Positions 1-6,694 of a stretch of 14,012 bases of DNA are shown piece by piece; the stretch's first letter is position 1; each line of letters opens with the position of its first letter. The notes under the pieces are model-generated. The model was given only the letters and a program-made list of their open reading frames with translations. It had not been told where the DNA came from and did no database searches. The stretch lies in assembly GCA_029942265.1 (NCBI GenBank), contig JAOZTO010000018.1, forward strand, positions 1-14,012, in the 5' to 3' direction. Both the position numbers and the translations under genes were made by a program. Source of the DNA: Desulfocapsa sp. (GTDB lineage Bacteria; Desulfobacterota; Desulfobulbia; Desulfobulbales; Desulfocapsaceae).

Positions 1-426
1 AACTATCGCCGCACCTACCTGTGCCTCGCCACCCTGCATTACTTTGGCAAAAATTCCCTCTTTAGGCATTATGCAATCACCAGTAGCCTTTTTGATAACA
101 CAACCATCATTATGACATTCTTTCCCGATTTGAGTGATCTCAAGGATAATATCAGTACCTATTTGAAGCGTATCACCCACTGTTACCGAAGAAAGATCAA
201 GACCTCTGGTAATAATATTTTCAGCAAATGCCCCATCTTTTAGTGATGGAAGCTTCAACTTTACAGTATCAATGCTTTCACCAGCCAGTAAAGAAACCTG
301 CCGGTGCCATTTTCCACCATGGGCATCGCCCTCTATTCCGAATCCTTCCAGGAATGAAGCCTTTTCAACTGGTTTTTTAACCATGCCTTTCTTTTTACTT
401 ATACAGATTGCTTCAACGGTTGCCAT
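1..426 (-). CDS. MOSC-domain protein (3' end beyond the window)
   Basis: The reading frame starts at an ATG at 426-424 and stays open for 142 codons to the window edge, so the C-terminus is missing. The translation has the hallmarks of a MOSC domain: GIEGDAHGGKWHRQVSLL (residues 30-47), the FAENI segment (67-71), and a C-terminal block with GKECH (101-105), a nearby Cys109, and GDCIMPKEGIFAKV (116-129). MOSC proteins handle molybdenum-cofactor sulfur or deliver sulfur to metallo-clusters; many anaerobes carry stand-alone MOSC proteins or MOSC-MogA fusions, and the missing end would tell which this is. GAGG lies 9 bases before the ATG, supporting this start. A large palindrome (474-553) separates it from pyrF, so it may be a separate transcript. 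No signal peptide, so cytosolic. The family call is secure; the exact role is not. Confidence 0.88.
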   Translation of the reverse strand, partial: MATVEAICISKKKGMVKKPVEKASFLEGFGIEGDAHGGKWHRQVSLLAGESIDTVKLKLPSLKDGAFAENIITRGLDLSSVTVGDTLQIGTDIILEITQIGKECHNDGCVIKKATGDCIMPKEGIFAKVMQGGEAQVGAAIV

Positions 427-473
427 GTTTATGTTCCTCAATTATGGTGATAAAATTCGTAAATATTCGGCTA

Positions 474-553
474 GCCCCCCATCTTCGTTCGATCCGGCTT
501 GCTCACATATGAACCAATATAGTTCACAAGCCGGATCAAACGAACCTGGGGGC
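474..553. repeat. ~80-bp imperfect palindrome between pyrF and the MOSC gene
   Basis: The outer arms GCCCCCC (474-480) and GGGGGC (548-553) pair. Next, GTTC (487-490) pairs with GAAC (542-545), and then a perfect 11-bp stem GATCCGGCTTG (491-501) pairs with CAAGCCGGATC (527-537), leaving a small AAA bulge on the right arm. The centre is itself a dyad, TGAAC-N7-GTTCA (510-526). On the minus strand it lies 107 bases after the pyrF stop and 47 bases before the MOSC start, so it could end the hydrogenase-pyrF transcript or attenuate entry into the MOSC gene. No T-run follows it, so it is not a classical intrinsic terminator; a REP- or MITE-like repeat is equally possible. Confidence 0.65.
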
Positions 554-659
554 ACTATCCAAACATTTACAATTCAGTGGTCTGGGCTGTTTTGAGCTCA
601 ACCCGAATGTTTACTAAAATTCAGTGTCTGCCAATGAAAATCGTTACAGCACCAAATGC

Positions 660-1382
660 CTACAAGGGATTACTCATCGCAGCAATAATATTTTGCTGCA
701 TTGTTTCTATAACTCCTGCCGGATCTTCTGCTTTTGTGATTGGCCGTCCCACTACAACATGATCAGCGCCAGTGGCAATTGCGCGTCCTGCTGTCATAAT
801 TCGTTTCTGGTCATCTGTTCCATCACTAACATTGCTTCCCGGTCTGATACCTGGGGTCACAATCAACAGCTTATCGCCTAAATCTTTTCGGAGTCGTTCT
901 GCCTCAAGCCCGGAGGAAACCACACCATCACAACCAAGTTTCAATGCTCGTCTGGCACGAAAGAGAACAAGATCTTCCACGGATTGCGTCATTCCCATTG
1001 CTCGAAGATCCTCTTCCCCGAAGCTGGTGAGTACTGTCACAGCAAGAAGCTGCAAATCTCCTCGTGCCTCCATTGCTGCACGAATAATTGCATCGTTTCC
1101 ATGGATGGTCGCAAGAGATACGCCTCTGCTGTTCACCTGCTGAACCGCAAGCTTTACTGTTTCAGGAATATCGAAAAACTTCAGATCCAGCATCACCTTG
1201 TGGCCACGATCAATAATCCAATCCACCACTTCAAAGTAACTAGCCATAAACAACTGTAATCCCACCTTAAAATAGCGGGTTTGGGATTCACAGCGTTTCA
1301 CCATCTCCTTTGCAGCTTCAGGGTTGTCCACATCAAGTGCGACAATAATCCTTTCCTGTATATCAATTGTTTTTGTATTCAT
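660..1382 (-). CDS. pyrF: Orotidine 5'-phosphate decarboxylase
   Basis: Decarboxylates OMP to UMP, the last step of de novo pyrimidine synthesis, in the cytosol. At 240 aa it has normal family length. The start of the TIM barrel reads IIVALDVDNPEAA; the catalytic signature MLDLKFFDIPETV holds the Asp-Lys-x-x-Asp tetrad residues; IHGND, VTPGIRPG and the phosphate-binding end TGADHVVVGRPIT are all present, so it should be active. It lies last in the minus-strand hydrogenase operon, 23 bp after the FabI-like gene, with a purine-rich AAGAGAA before its ATG. No further gene follows on this transcript before the 474-553 palindrome. Placement of pyrF downstream of a hydrogenase has no obvious pathway logic; it may simply be a housekeeping gene carried along in the transcript. 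Confidence 0.97.
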   Translation of the reverse strand: MNTKTIDIQERIIVALDVDNPEAAKEMVKRCESQTRYFKVGLQLFMASYFEVVDWIIDRGHKVMLDLKFFDIPETVKLAVQQVNSRGVSLATIHGNDAIIRAAMEARGDLQLLAVTVLTSFGEEDLRAMGMTQSVEDLVLFRARRALKLGCDGVVSSGLEAERLRKDLGDKLLIVTPGIRPGSNVSDGTDDQKRIMTAGRAIATGADHVVVGRPITKAEDPAGVIETMQQNIIAAMSNPL

Positions 1383-1405
1383 TGTGTTTCTCTTATGGGT
1401 GCTAG

Positions 1406-2221
1406 TCAGCCAACCGCTCCCTTGACAATTTCAGAATCAAAATAGTTCACCGACATACCGGCATCCACCACAACTGTTTGTGCCGTAATCCCGGAAGATC
1501 TTGGGGAAAGTAAATACGCAGCAAGATCAGCCGCCTCAGAAGTTTTAAGAGCTTTTTTTCGTAAAATTGCTTTTTCGGCATAAAGATAACTATCCACATA
1601 CCCTGGGATTCCAGCAGATGCAGACGTTTTCAGTAAACTTGGTGCCACCGCATTAAAGCGTACATCTGAAAATGACGAAAATGATTTGGCAAGAAAACAG
1701 ATCGAAGAATTCAACGCTGCTTTAATTGGTGCCATATATCCATAATTCTCAGCAGCCATACTTGTTGTAGAGATTGAAATAGTAACAACGGAGGCATCGT
1801 TTGCTAACAGCTCACGAAAATGGTTACAAATGGAAATAAAGGAAAAGCAGGATATGTTAAACGCCTGAAGAAAATCCTGTTTCAAGGTGCCATGAAACGG
1901 CTTTAACCCTTCTGAATAATTTGCATACGCAATGGAGTGAACAAGGCCATCGATACGTCCACTTTCTGATTCACTCACAAGGGCTGCAATTTCATCACGA
2001 ACACTAATAATATTTGCCTCATCTTCTACATCACAAAGAAAGACAGCCGATTCTGGAAAGAGATTTCGTGCCGCTTCAGCACGTTCTTCAGACCGAACAA
2101 CATGAATAACAGTAGCACCTTCTTCAACAAGTACCTTGGCAATGGCTGCGGCTACTGACTTTTTATTGGCAAGTCCAAACAGCAAAAACGTCTTACCTTC
2201 AATTTTTAAAAAACCCATCAT
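1406..2221 (-). CDS. Enoyl-ACP reductase (FabI)-like short-chain dehydrogenase, divergent
   Basis: A 271-aa Rossmann-fold protein of the FabI branch of the SDR superfamily. FabI reduces trans-2-enoyl-ACP with NAD(P)H in fatty-acid elongation. FabI marks seen: the cofactor loop GLANKKSVA (residues 16-24) in place of the classical GxxxGIG, CDVEDE (63-68), VHSIAYA (94-100), and Tyr160-x6-Lys167, the FabI spacing rather than the classical Tyr-x3-Lys. Odd point: aligned to E. coli FabI (Tyr146, Tyr156, Lys163), the position of Tyr146 is Ile150, inside a Ser/Thr-rich stretch. The enzyme may therefore use a different substrate. The start overlaps the cyclase stop as ATGA; a second ATG follows at once, so the exact first residue (1 or 2) is open. 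The overlap implies translational coupling to the diguanylate cyclase. Confidence 0.8.
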   Translation of the reverse strand: MMGFLKIEGKTFLLFGLANKKSVAAAIAKVLVEEGATVIHVVRSEERAEAARNLFPESAVFLCDVEDEANIISVRDEIAALVSESESGRIDGLVHSIAYANYSEGLKPFHGTLKQDFLQAFNISCFSFISICNHFRELLANDASVVTISISTTSMAAENYGYMAPIKAALNSSICFLAKSFSSFSDVRFNAVAPSLLKTSASAGIPGYVDSYLYAEKAILRKKALKTSEAADLAAYLLSPRSSGITAQTVVVDAGMSVNYFDSEIVKGAVG

Positions 2222-2937
2222 TTTCTCTCAGGAGCATATACTTCTATACGATTACGCCCGTTTTTCTTAGCCATATACAAAGCTTTATCAGCATGTTGAA
2301 CCAGGCTACTATGATCGAGCAATTTATTTGGAATAATTGTTGCGATGCCAATACTAATAGTAATATAAGAGGCTACAGCGGATTGTTCATGGGGTATTTG
2401 AAGCTGTGCAATTTCAATCCTGGCATTTTCGGCAACGGAATACGCAGAGTGTCTGTCACTTTCAGGAAGAACATATACAAACTCTTCACCACCATACCGT
2501 GCCACAGTATCTGCGGCGCGATGTATAACCATCTGCAATGTTTCAGCGACTCTTTGCAAACAACGATCTCCCGCAGGATGTCCATAGCAATCGTTGAACA
2601 ACTTAAAGTAGTCAATATCAACCATAATAACTGATAGAGGTTGCCTACTGCGACGGCAACGTCGCCATTCCTGTTCCAGAATTCCATCATGAAAGCGACG
2701 ATTGGGAATACCAGTTAAGCCATCGAGCGTGGAAATTTTCTGTAAAACAGTATTGGCTTCCCCGAGACTACGGTTGATTTTCTCCATTCTGACAAACTGC
2801 TCAACCACCAAGTCTGCTGTGATTGATGCTGCTTTTCTCGATGCCAGCACTTCTTTATATAAAAGAGCATTTTCACCAAGCAACTCTTCCCTGCTTTTTA
2901 GAGAAGATGCTTTATCAGGGAACCAATTTTTAGCCAT
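2218..2937 (-). CDS. Diguanylate cyclase (GGDEF domain, N-terminal coiled coil, no sensor domain)
   Basis: Predicted to make cyclic di-GMP from two GTP. This 239-aa protein has a ~70-residue charged helical N-terminus, likely a coiled coil, then one GGDEF domain: DGLTGIPNRR (72-81), the metal-binding MVDIDYFKLFND (105-116), and GGEEF (149-153), an active variant of the signature. RxxD (Arg140-Asp143) sits five residues before it, the position of the product-inhibition I-site. There is no PAS, GAF, receiver or transmembrane segment, so the input must come from a partner protein. It overlaps the hydrogenase protease gene by 8 bp and the FabI-like gene by 4 bp; GGAGG lies 6 bases before its ATG, inside the protease gene. 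That context makes the [NiFe] hydrogenase the likely partner. Domain call is firm; coupling to hydrogenase is inference. Confidence 0.93.
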   Translation of the reverse strand: MAKNWFPDKASSLKSREELLGENALLYKEVLASRKAASITADLVVEQFVRMEKINRSLGEANTVLQKISTLDGLTGIPNRRFHDGILEQEWRRCRRSRQPLSVIMVDIDYFKLFNDCYGHPAGDRCLQRVAETLQMVIHRAADTVARYGGEEFVYVLPESDRHSAYSVAENARIEIAQLQIPHEQSAVASYITISIGIATIIPNKLLDHSSLVQHADKALYMAKKNGRNRIEVYAPERK

Positions 2938-3346
2938 TCAATGCCTCCAAAGCCATCCGGGCACCAGATGCAATTGCTGTCGAATCGGCCAAGCCATCCA
3001 TTCCAACAAGAATCACCTCGACTTGAGGAGTAATACCAAGTGCAGGGAGACACAATAAAAGATACTGTAATCCTTCCGAATGCCCATACTCAACCATGTT
3101 GCATTGAATAAATTCATCCCATAGCAATGTGTGGACTTTGTCAGGTTCTCCAAAACCATGGATACGATCAACAACCACAACCCGATTGGCCGTTTCAAAA
3201 TGATGCAGTAAATCAATACCGGCAAGTCCTCCATCAATCACTTCCACATCAGATGGAAGAGATTTCATGAGGAGATGGTCATATACCAGTGGCCCAAAAG
3301 AGTCATCAGGGCAATAACGATTTCCAGCACAAAGTATTTTGTTCAT
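2930..3346 (-). CDS. Hydrogenase maturation protease (peptidase M52 family)
   Basis: A 138-aa endopeptidase of the HyaD/HybD/HupD family. These enzymes bind the nickel of a loaded large subunit and clip its C-terminal tail, closing the active site. The N-terminal GNRYCPDDSFGPLV (8-21) matches the family motif GNxxxxDDGxG. By position, Asp15, Asp60 (in VVVVD) and His89 would be the nickel-contacting residues corresponding to Glu16, Asp62 and His93 of E. coli HybD; the Glu-to-Asp change is conservative. Its ATG shares one base with the stop of the large-subunit gene (TAATG), and its own end overlaps the cyclase start. A dedicated protease fits the 17-residue tail on the adjacent large subunit, and argues that this hydrogenase is processed, unlike the H2 sensors of the HupUV/HoxBC type, which lack the tail. 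Confidence 0.92.
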   Translation of the reverse strand: MNKILCAGNRYCPDDSFGPLVYDHLLMKSLPSDVEVIDGGLAGIDLLHHFETANRVVVVDRIHGFGEPDKVHTLLWDEFIQCNMVEYGHSEGLQYLLLCLPALGITPQVEVILVGMDGLADSTAIASGARMALEALNG

Positions 3347-4860
3347 TAACTAGCACCAAAACGAACACGTCCGAGGCTCTTACCATTCTTGCTAACAGCA
3401 TGCACAGAACACACCATACACAGATCAAAGCTGCGTACTACATGGCCTACTTCTACGGGGTTGGTGGAATCCATCACCTCTGTTCCAATCAGTGCTTCTT
3501 CAATGGCTCCACGGTTACCTGAATCATCACGGGGAGACGCATTCCAAGTTGTGGGAGCAATAATCTGATAATGTTCGATACGACCATGCGACAGATGCAA
3601 CCAGTGGCCAAGAAACCCGCGAGGTGCCTGCACACTGCCAAAACCATATCCATCAACAATTTCTCCAGTCGAAGTATAAAAAGGAGCTGTCAGATCGATA
3701 TCGCCAAACCAGCCATCCATCAATGGCAGCAGACGAGCCGGTCTTGTCAGACGTGCCAGCTCACGTGTAAGAGCAGAGGTGCCTGATTGTGACGTCAGCG
3801 ATTGAAAGAGATTGTCTTCATTCACCATAAGCTCAGCAAGTGGGCCTGTTTCAACTGCTTGATCAGCGTAACGTGGCGCTTTACACCAGGAATACTTCTC
3901 CGAATCTTCACGAATAACAGGTTGAGCTTCACTGTCCATGGGATGGAAGCTTTTATCGGCACCCAAATACTGCGAAAACCGGATATGTTCAGAAATTTCT
4001 TTCTCAAAGAATTCCTTGTGATTCCCCTCGGTAATAACACCTCCGGTTACAGCACCTCCAGATGCAACGCCTGGGAGACCATGTTCCGGTACAGCAAGAA
4101 AAGAGTCGTATCCCTTGCCCATAAAATCCAACCCAAATTCACGGCCACATCGAATCAGAAATCCGAGATCGCCTTCAGAGTGCTCCTGTTCTTCCTCTAA
4201 CCATAAATCCAGCTGTCCTTCACTCTGCACCTGTTGCCATCTTTCAATGGAACAGCCGAGAATTGACTTCTCATACCAGCGACGAAATTCACCGAGAATC
4301 ATTTGACACTGACGCAAATCAGCCCCACTTGGTTCTGAAGTAAGTCCACCCGGCACAATAAACGACGAGTGTGGCCACTGTCCACCAAGGATGGCAATAA
4401 TTTCAGGTATCTTCTTGCTTGCCTGGATCACCTTAATAACTGATGTGCCCCTGAATGGCTCAAATCGTCTAACAGCTTCTTCGTGCAGGCTTGTTCCCTT
4501 ATATTTTTTATTTGTTAAATCAGCGGCAAACATCAACGCAACATGACGCACATCGTTTTGTAATTTTTCAGCAGCAAGCACAAGATGTCTGATAAGTTGA
4601 CCGTTATAGGGAGCTATCGCACCGGAAAGATTCTCAAGAGCCCTCGCTGCTGCCAGCAAATGGCTTGTACTGCATATACCACAAACCCTGGGAGTTATAA
4701 CAAGGCTGTCCATGGCAGCACGTCCCACCATCATCTTCTCAATTCCACGGTACATGGTGCCTATCATCCAGGCATCCGTCACAACACCATTATCAACAAT
4801 AACCTTTACTTCTAGGTCACCTTCAACACGATTTAATGCCATTTGTATTGTTTTTGCCAT
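3346..4860 (-). CDS. [NiFe] hydrogenase large (catalytic) subunit, group-2-like
   Basis: Carries the NiFe(CN)2CO active site that splits or senses H2. The 504-aa protein has the L1 motif RVCGICSTSH (Cys60, Cys63) and the L2 motif DLCMVCSVH (Cys481, Cys484, His487), giving the four nickel-ligating cysteines. L2 normally starts Asp-Pro-Cys; here Pro is Leu480. After His487 comes a 17-residue tail, presumably removed by the protease encoded next. The N-terminal block (LNRVEGDLEVKV, 9-20) and the CMVC form of L2 are reminiscent of group 2 (uptake/sensory, cytosolic) enzymes more than periplasmic group 1; this subgrouping is by eye. AAGGAT stands 8 bases before the ATG, 38 bp after the small-subunit gene. 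No hyp maturation genes or cytochrome b partner lie in the window. Confidence 0.96.
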   Translation of the reverse strand: MAKTIQMALNRVEGDLEVKVIVDNGVVTDAWMIGTMYRGIEKMMVGRAAMDSLVITPRVCGICSTSHLLAAARALENLSGAIAPYNGQLIRHLVLAAEKLQNDVRHVALMFAADLTNKKYKGTSLHEEAVRRFEPFRGTSVIKVIQASKKIPEIIAILGGQWPHSSFIVPGGLTSEPSGADLRQCQMILGEFRRWYEKSILGCSIERWQQVQSEGQLDLWLEEEQEHSEGDLGFLIRCGREFGLDFMGKGYDSFLAVPEHGLPGVASGGAVTGGVITEGNHKEFFEKEISEHIRFSQYLGADKSFHPMDSEAQPVIREDSEKYSWCKAPRYADQAVETGPLAELMVNEDNLFQSLTSQSGTSALTRELARLTRPARLLPLMDGWFGDIDLTAPFYTSTGEIVDGYGFGSVQAPRGFLGHWLHLSHGRIEHYQIIAPTTWNASPRDDSGNRGAIEEALIGTEVMDSTNPVEVGHVVRSFDLCMVCSVHAVSKNGKSLGRVRFGAS

Positions 4861-4898
4861 TGCTATTTATCCTTTGGGTGCCTTTAGTTTTCAATTAC

Positions 4899-5834
4899 TT
4901 ACACTCTGTTCTTCCTGCTAGTCAGTCGTTCAGGAGCGGCAGCGGCGGCCATTCCTTTGTAGGCAAGATAATGGGCACGACTCACACCTTTGGGGAGTTC
5001 GAGTGGAACATCAACAATATTGGGAGTATGAAAGAAAGCATGTTCCTTTGGAAAATCAGGTTGTGTACAACCAAAACAGGGAACGCCTGCATTGGTTTTT
5101 GAATTACGCTGATTCCAAAGCACCTTATTGCAAGGGCCGTAACTGAGAGGGCCTTGGCAGCCAAGATGGAAAAACATACATCCCCGTCCGCCAAAATCGT
5201 CCTCTTCCACACGATACTCATGGTATTCGTTTCGGGTACACCCTTGATGGACGAGCATACTGTACCACTCCTCAGGGCATTGTAGCTCGTTGAGTATGGG
5301 CATTTTTCCTTCACTGATCATGCAAAGGACATCTTTTAAAATTGCAGGGTGAACAGGACACCCCGGAAGATTGATAACAGGTCGATCTCTTCTTGAACGA
5401 AAGCTCTTTCCTAAAACTCCGCCACATTCATCCTTAAGAAATTGTAGACCATTGGCTCCTGTTTCTCCAATATTGCCTATACCACCAAAACTAGCACAAG
5501 TTCCCACCGCAATAATAACAGCAGCACGATGTGCCAGATCTTTAACAAGAGCCAGCTTCGGTTCTCCCATATAGGTATCATACAAACCAGAACCATCAGG
5601 CCCTGTGGTTACAAAACCCTCGACTATCAGAATATCCAGTGTTTTCCTACCGCTTCGCAGGGTGTTAATCAATTCTTCCTGCTCCAGTAAATCCCCACTG
5701 CTAAACGATGGGTGCCAAAGCATTTCCAGATTATGCTCTCGAAATAGTTCTAACATATCCGGAGTTTCCATTCCCAGAAAACTCATGGTGTCACCGCCGC
5801 AGGAACCACATTGTAGCCAATAAACCGTTCGCAT
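4899..5834 (-). CDS. [NiFe] hydrogenase small subunit, cytosolic group-2-like, with Asp at a proximal-cluster ligand position
   Basis: Electron-transfer subunit with three Fe-S clusters. I start it at the ATG at 5834-5832 (MRTVYWLQ), 311 aa: GGAG lies 6 bases upstream. The frame is open further upstream to 5897, but that extension looks hydrophobic and non-homologous. There is no twin-arginine signal and no C-terminal anchor, so it is a soluble cytosolic protein. Proximal cluster candidates: Cys12, Cys113 (GTCASFGG) and Cys159 (NLPGCP); the expected second Cys of CxxC is Asp15, and an extra Cys9 is present. Distal cluster: His196, Cys199 (HxxCxR), Cys219, Cys226. Medial cluster: Cys235, Cys253, Cys256. 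The closest pattern I know is cyanobacterial HupS, where Asn stands at the Asp15 position. First gene of the operon; no convincing promoter was seen. Confidence 0.95.
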   Translation of the reverse strand: MRTVYWLQCGSCGGDTMSFLGMETPDMLELFREHNLEMLWHPSFSSGDLLEQEELINTLRSGRKTLDILIVEGFVTTGPDGSGLYDTYMGEPKLALVKDLAHRAAVIIAVGTCASFGGIGNIGETGANGLQFLKDECGGVLGKSFRSRRDRPVINLPGCPVHPAILKDVLCMISEGKMPILNELQCPEEWYSMLVHQGCTRNEYHEYRVEEDDFGGRGCMFFHLGCQGPLSYGPCNKVLWNQRNSKTNAGVPCFGCTQPDFPKEHAFFHTPNIVDVPLELPKGVSRAHYLAYKGMAAAAAPERLTSRKNRV

Positions 5835-5875
5835 CTTTTTCTCCATTTGGGCAAAGTATGCCAATACTAAAACAT

Positions 5876-5960
5876 GATCAAATCGTAAAAAGATCAAATT
5901 TGAGATGGCTAAATAGAAAATGTAGCAACGAAGCAGATGGAGAGTTTTTACAACGCCATC
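5876..5960 (-). repeat. Shortened copy of a palindromic, MITE-like repeat
   Basis: Read on the minus strand, 5960-5922 matches 36 of 39 bases of 7095-7133 on the plus strand, including the shared block CTCCATCTGCTTCGTTGCT. The other end (from 5876, GATCAAATCGTAAAAAGATC) resembles the terminal repeat in inverted form, so this looks like an internally deleted copy of about 85 bp. The internal stem and central dyad of the longer copy are absent. It sits directly upstream of the hydrogenase genes and may have brought in or disrupted promoter elements. No transposase is present in the window. Exact left boundary is uncertain. Confidence 0.6.
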
Positions 5961-5975
5961 ATCTATACGATAGTA

Positions 5976-5998
5976 TAAAAATAGGATTTATTAATCCT
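5976..5998 (-). terminator. Weak intrinsic-terminator-like hairpin
   Basis: AGGATT (5983-5988) and AATCCT (5993-5998) form a 6-bp stem with a TATT loop. The minus strand continues into ATTTTTAT (5982-5975), so it could end a transcript of the DUF1566-type gene before the hydrogenase operon. The plus strand also has a T-run after the stem. The stem is short and AT-rich, so efficiency would be low. Confidence 0.35.
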
Positions 5999-6023
5999 TT
6001 TTATTGAATAATAATAATGGGTG

Positions 6024-6154
6024 CCTTGAATAATTAGCATTTTTGTTCCAAATCGAGGGATGAAACAAACTTTAACGCAGACATATAGCTGATATTACGA
6101 GGATAGAGTTATTCTCGTAACAAAGAGTTGGGACGAAAAGGCAATTATTCAAGG
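6024..6154. repeat. 131-bp nested palindromic element
   Basis: Arms of about 30 bases pair: CCTTGAATAATT (6024-6035) is the exact inverse of AATTATTCAAGG (6143-6154). Pairing continues inward, from ATTTTTGTTCCAAATC (6039-6054) to GAGTTGGGACGAAAA (6125-6139), through two T-G wobbles and one A-G mismatch. A second hairpin sits in the centre: TTACGAGGATA (6095-6105) with TATTCTCGTAA (6110-6120), 11-bp arms with one G-T wobble around a four-base loop. Wobble-compatible differences suggest a folded RNA or single-stranded DNA form. It lies just downstream of the DUF1566-type gene. No similar copy was noticed in this window. Confidence 0.6.
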
Positions 6155-6187
6155 TAACCTATTGTTCAGTGTCCATACCGGCCAACG

Positions 6188-6694
6188 TCAGATCACTTTT
6201 TTGTGGTAATGCTGTCGTGGCCGAACTGCCATGGCCCGAAATCGCCTAGATATCGTTTTAAATGTTCGAAATGTATTGCCAGGAACAAAATTAAATCCGA
6301 GTACTTCTGCATCATTAATAGTTTCTTTACTCCAAAAATCCCCTGGTGTCCTTTCAAATAAAGGACTTAATAAATCAGCAGCTTTATTTCGTTTATAAAG
6401 CCCATTGAGATCTTTGATACTGGGTAACTGCCACCCACCACCATTTATTTTTACACTCGTTGCCCAAGCCGACGCATCCATCCAGCTGATATCGTCATCA
6501 GTGTTGCAGAGCCACTCCTGACCAGCATAACAGTCACATATAATTCCATTATCGTACAATGCATATCGACCATCTCTTTGTACAATCCTTGGTTTTTTCA
6601 AGTGTATCACCTTGCCATTCCGATGAAAATCACGTGGTTGATAATTTCCCATTAATTGTTCCACAGCATGTAATTCACTTATACTCTGATTCAT
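6188..6694 (-). CDS. DUF1566 (Lcl C-terminal-like) domain protein
   Basis: 168 aa, resembling the DUF1566/Lcl C-terminal family, a C-type-lectin-like fold found in bacterial surface and unknown proteins. Family-like segments: ALYDNGIICDCYAGQEWLC (45-63, cf. the D-NGTVTD-x-TGL-W block), GGWQLPSIKDLNGLY (cf. WRLPTIKEL) and the end FWSKETIN...FRAMAVRPR (cf. YWSS...VRcVR). No signal peptide or membrane segment, so probably cytosolic, unlike many relatives. The start is uncertain: the first ATG has only a weak ribosome site, and Met15 (MGNYQPRDF) is possible. It stands alone, with gene-free stretches of about 350 and 630 bp on its two sides and palindromic repeats nearby, which suggests an acquired or orphan gene. 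Function unknown. Confidence 0.72.
   Translation of the reverse strand: MNQSISELHAVEQLMGNYQPRDFHRNGKVIHLKKPRIVQRDGRYALYDNGIICDCYAGQEWLCNTDDDISWMDASAWATSVKINGGGWQLPSIKDLNGLYKRNKAADLLSPLFERTPGDFWSKETINDAEVLGFNFVPGNTFRTFKTISRRFRAMAVRPRQHYHKKVI

Larger units (their letters stand above)
5835..6187. other. 353-bp gene-free region upstream of the hydrogenase operon
   Basis: No credible coding frame was found here. From left to right it holds the leader of the hydrogenase genes, a shortened MITE-like repeat (5876-5960), a weak A/T-flanked hairpin (5983-5998) and a long nested palindrome (6024-6154). Any promoter of the hydrogenase operon must lie in or next to the repeat, but no clear -35/-10 pair or sigma-54 site is visible. 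GATCAAAT occurs twice, 16 bases apart (5876-5883 and 5892-5899), a possible tandem binding site. Confidence 0.6.

Noticed and set aside
5837..5860. Sigma-54-like promoter (TTGGCATACTTTGC on the minus strand) before the hydrogenase small subunit
   Set aside because: GG and GC are 8 bases apart instead of 10, and the site would overlap the ribosome binding site.
5835..5897. N-terminal extension of the small subunit starting at 5897
   Set aside because: The ribosome site and family similarity fit the ATG at 5834; the extra 21 residues have no Tat motif and match nothing in the family.
6024..6694. Diversity-generating retroelement: DUF1566 (lectin-like) gene followed by a hairpin
   Set aside because: No reverse transcriptase and no template repeat of the gene's 3' end in the window; the hairpin is about 70 bp past the stop. 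A genome search for a reverse transcriptase and repeat of 6188-6320 would settle it.
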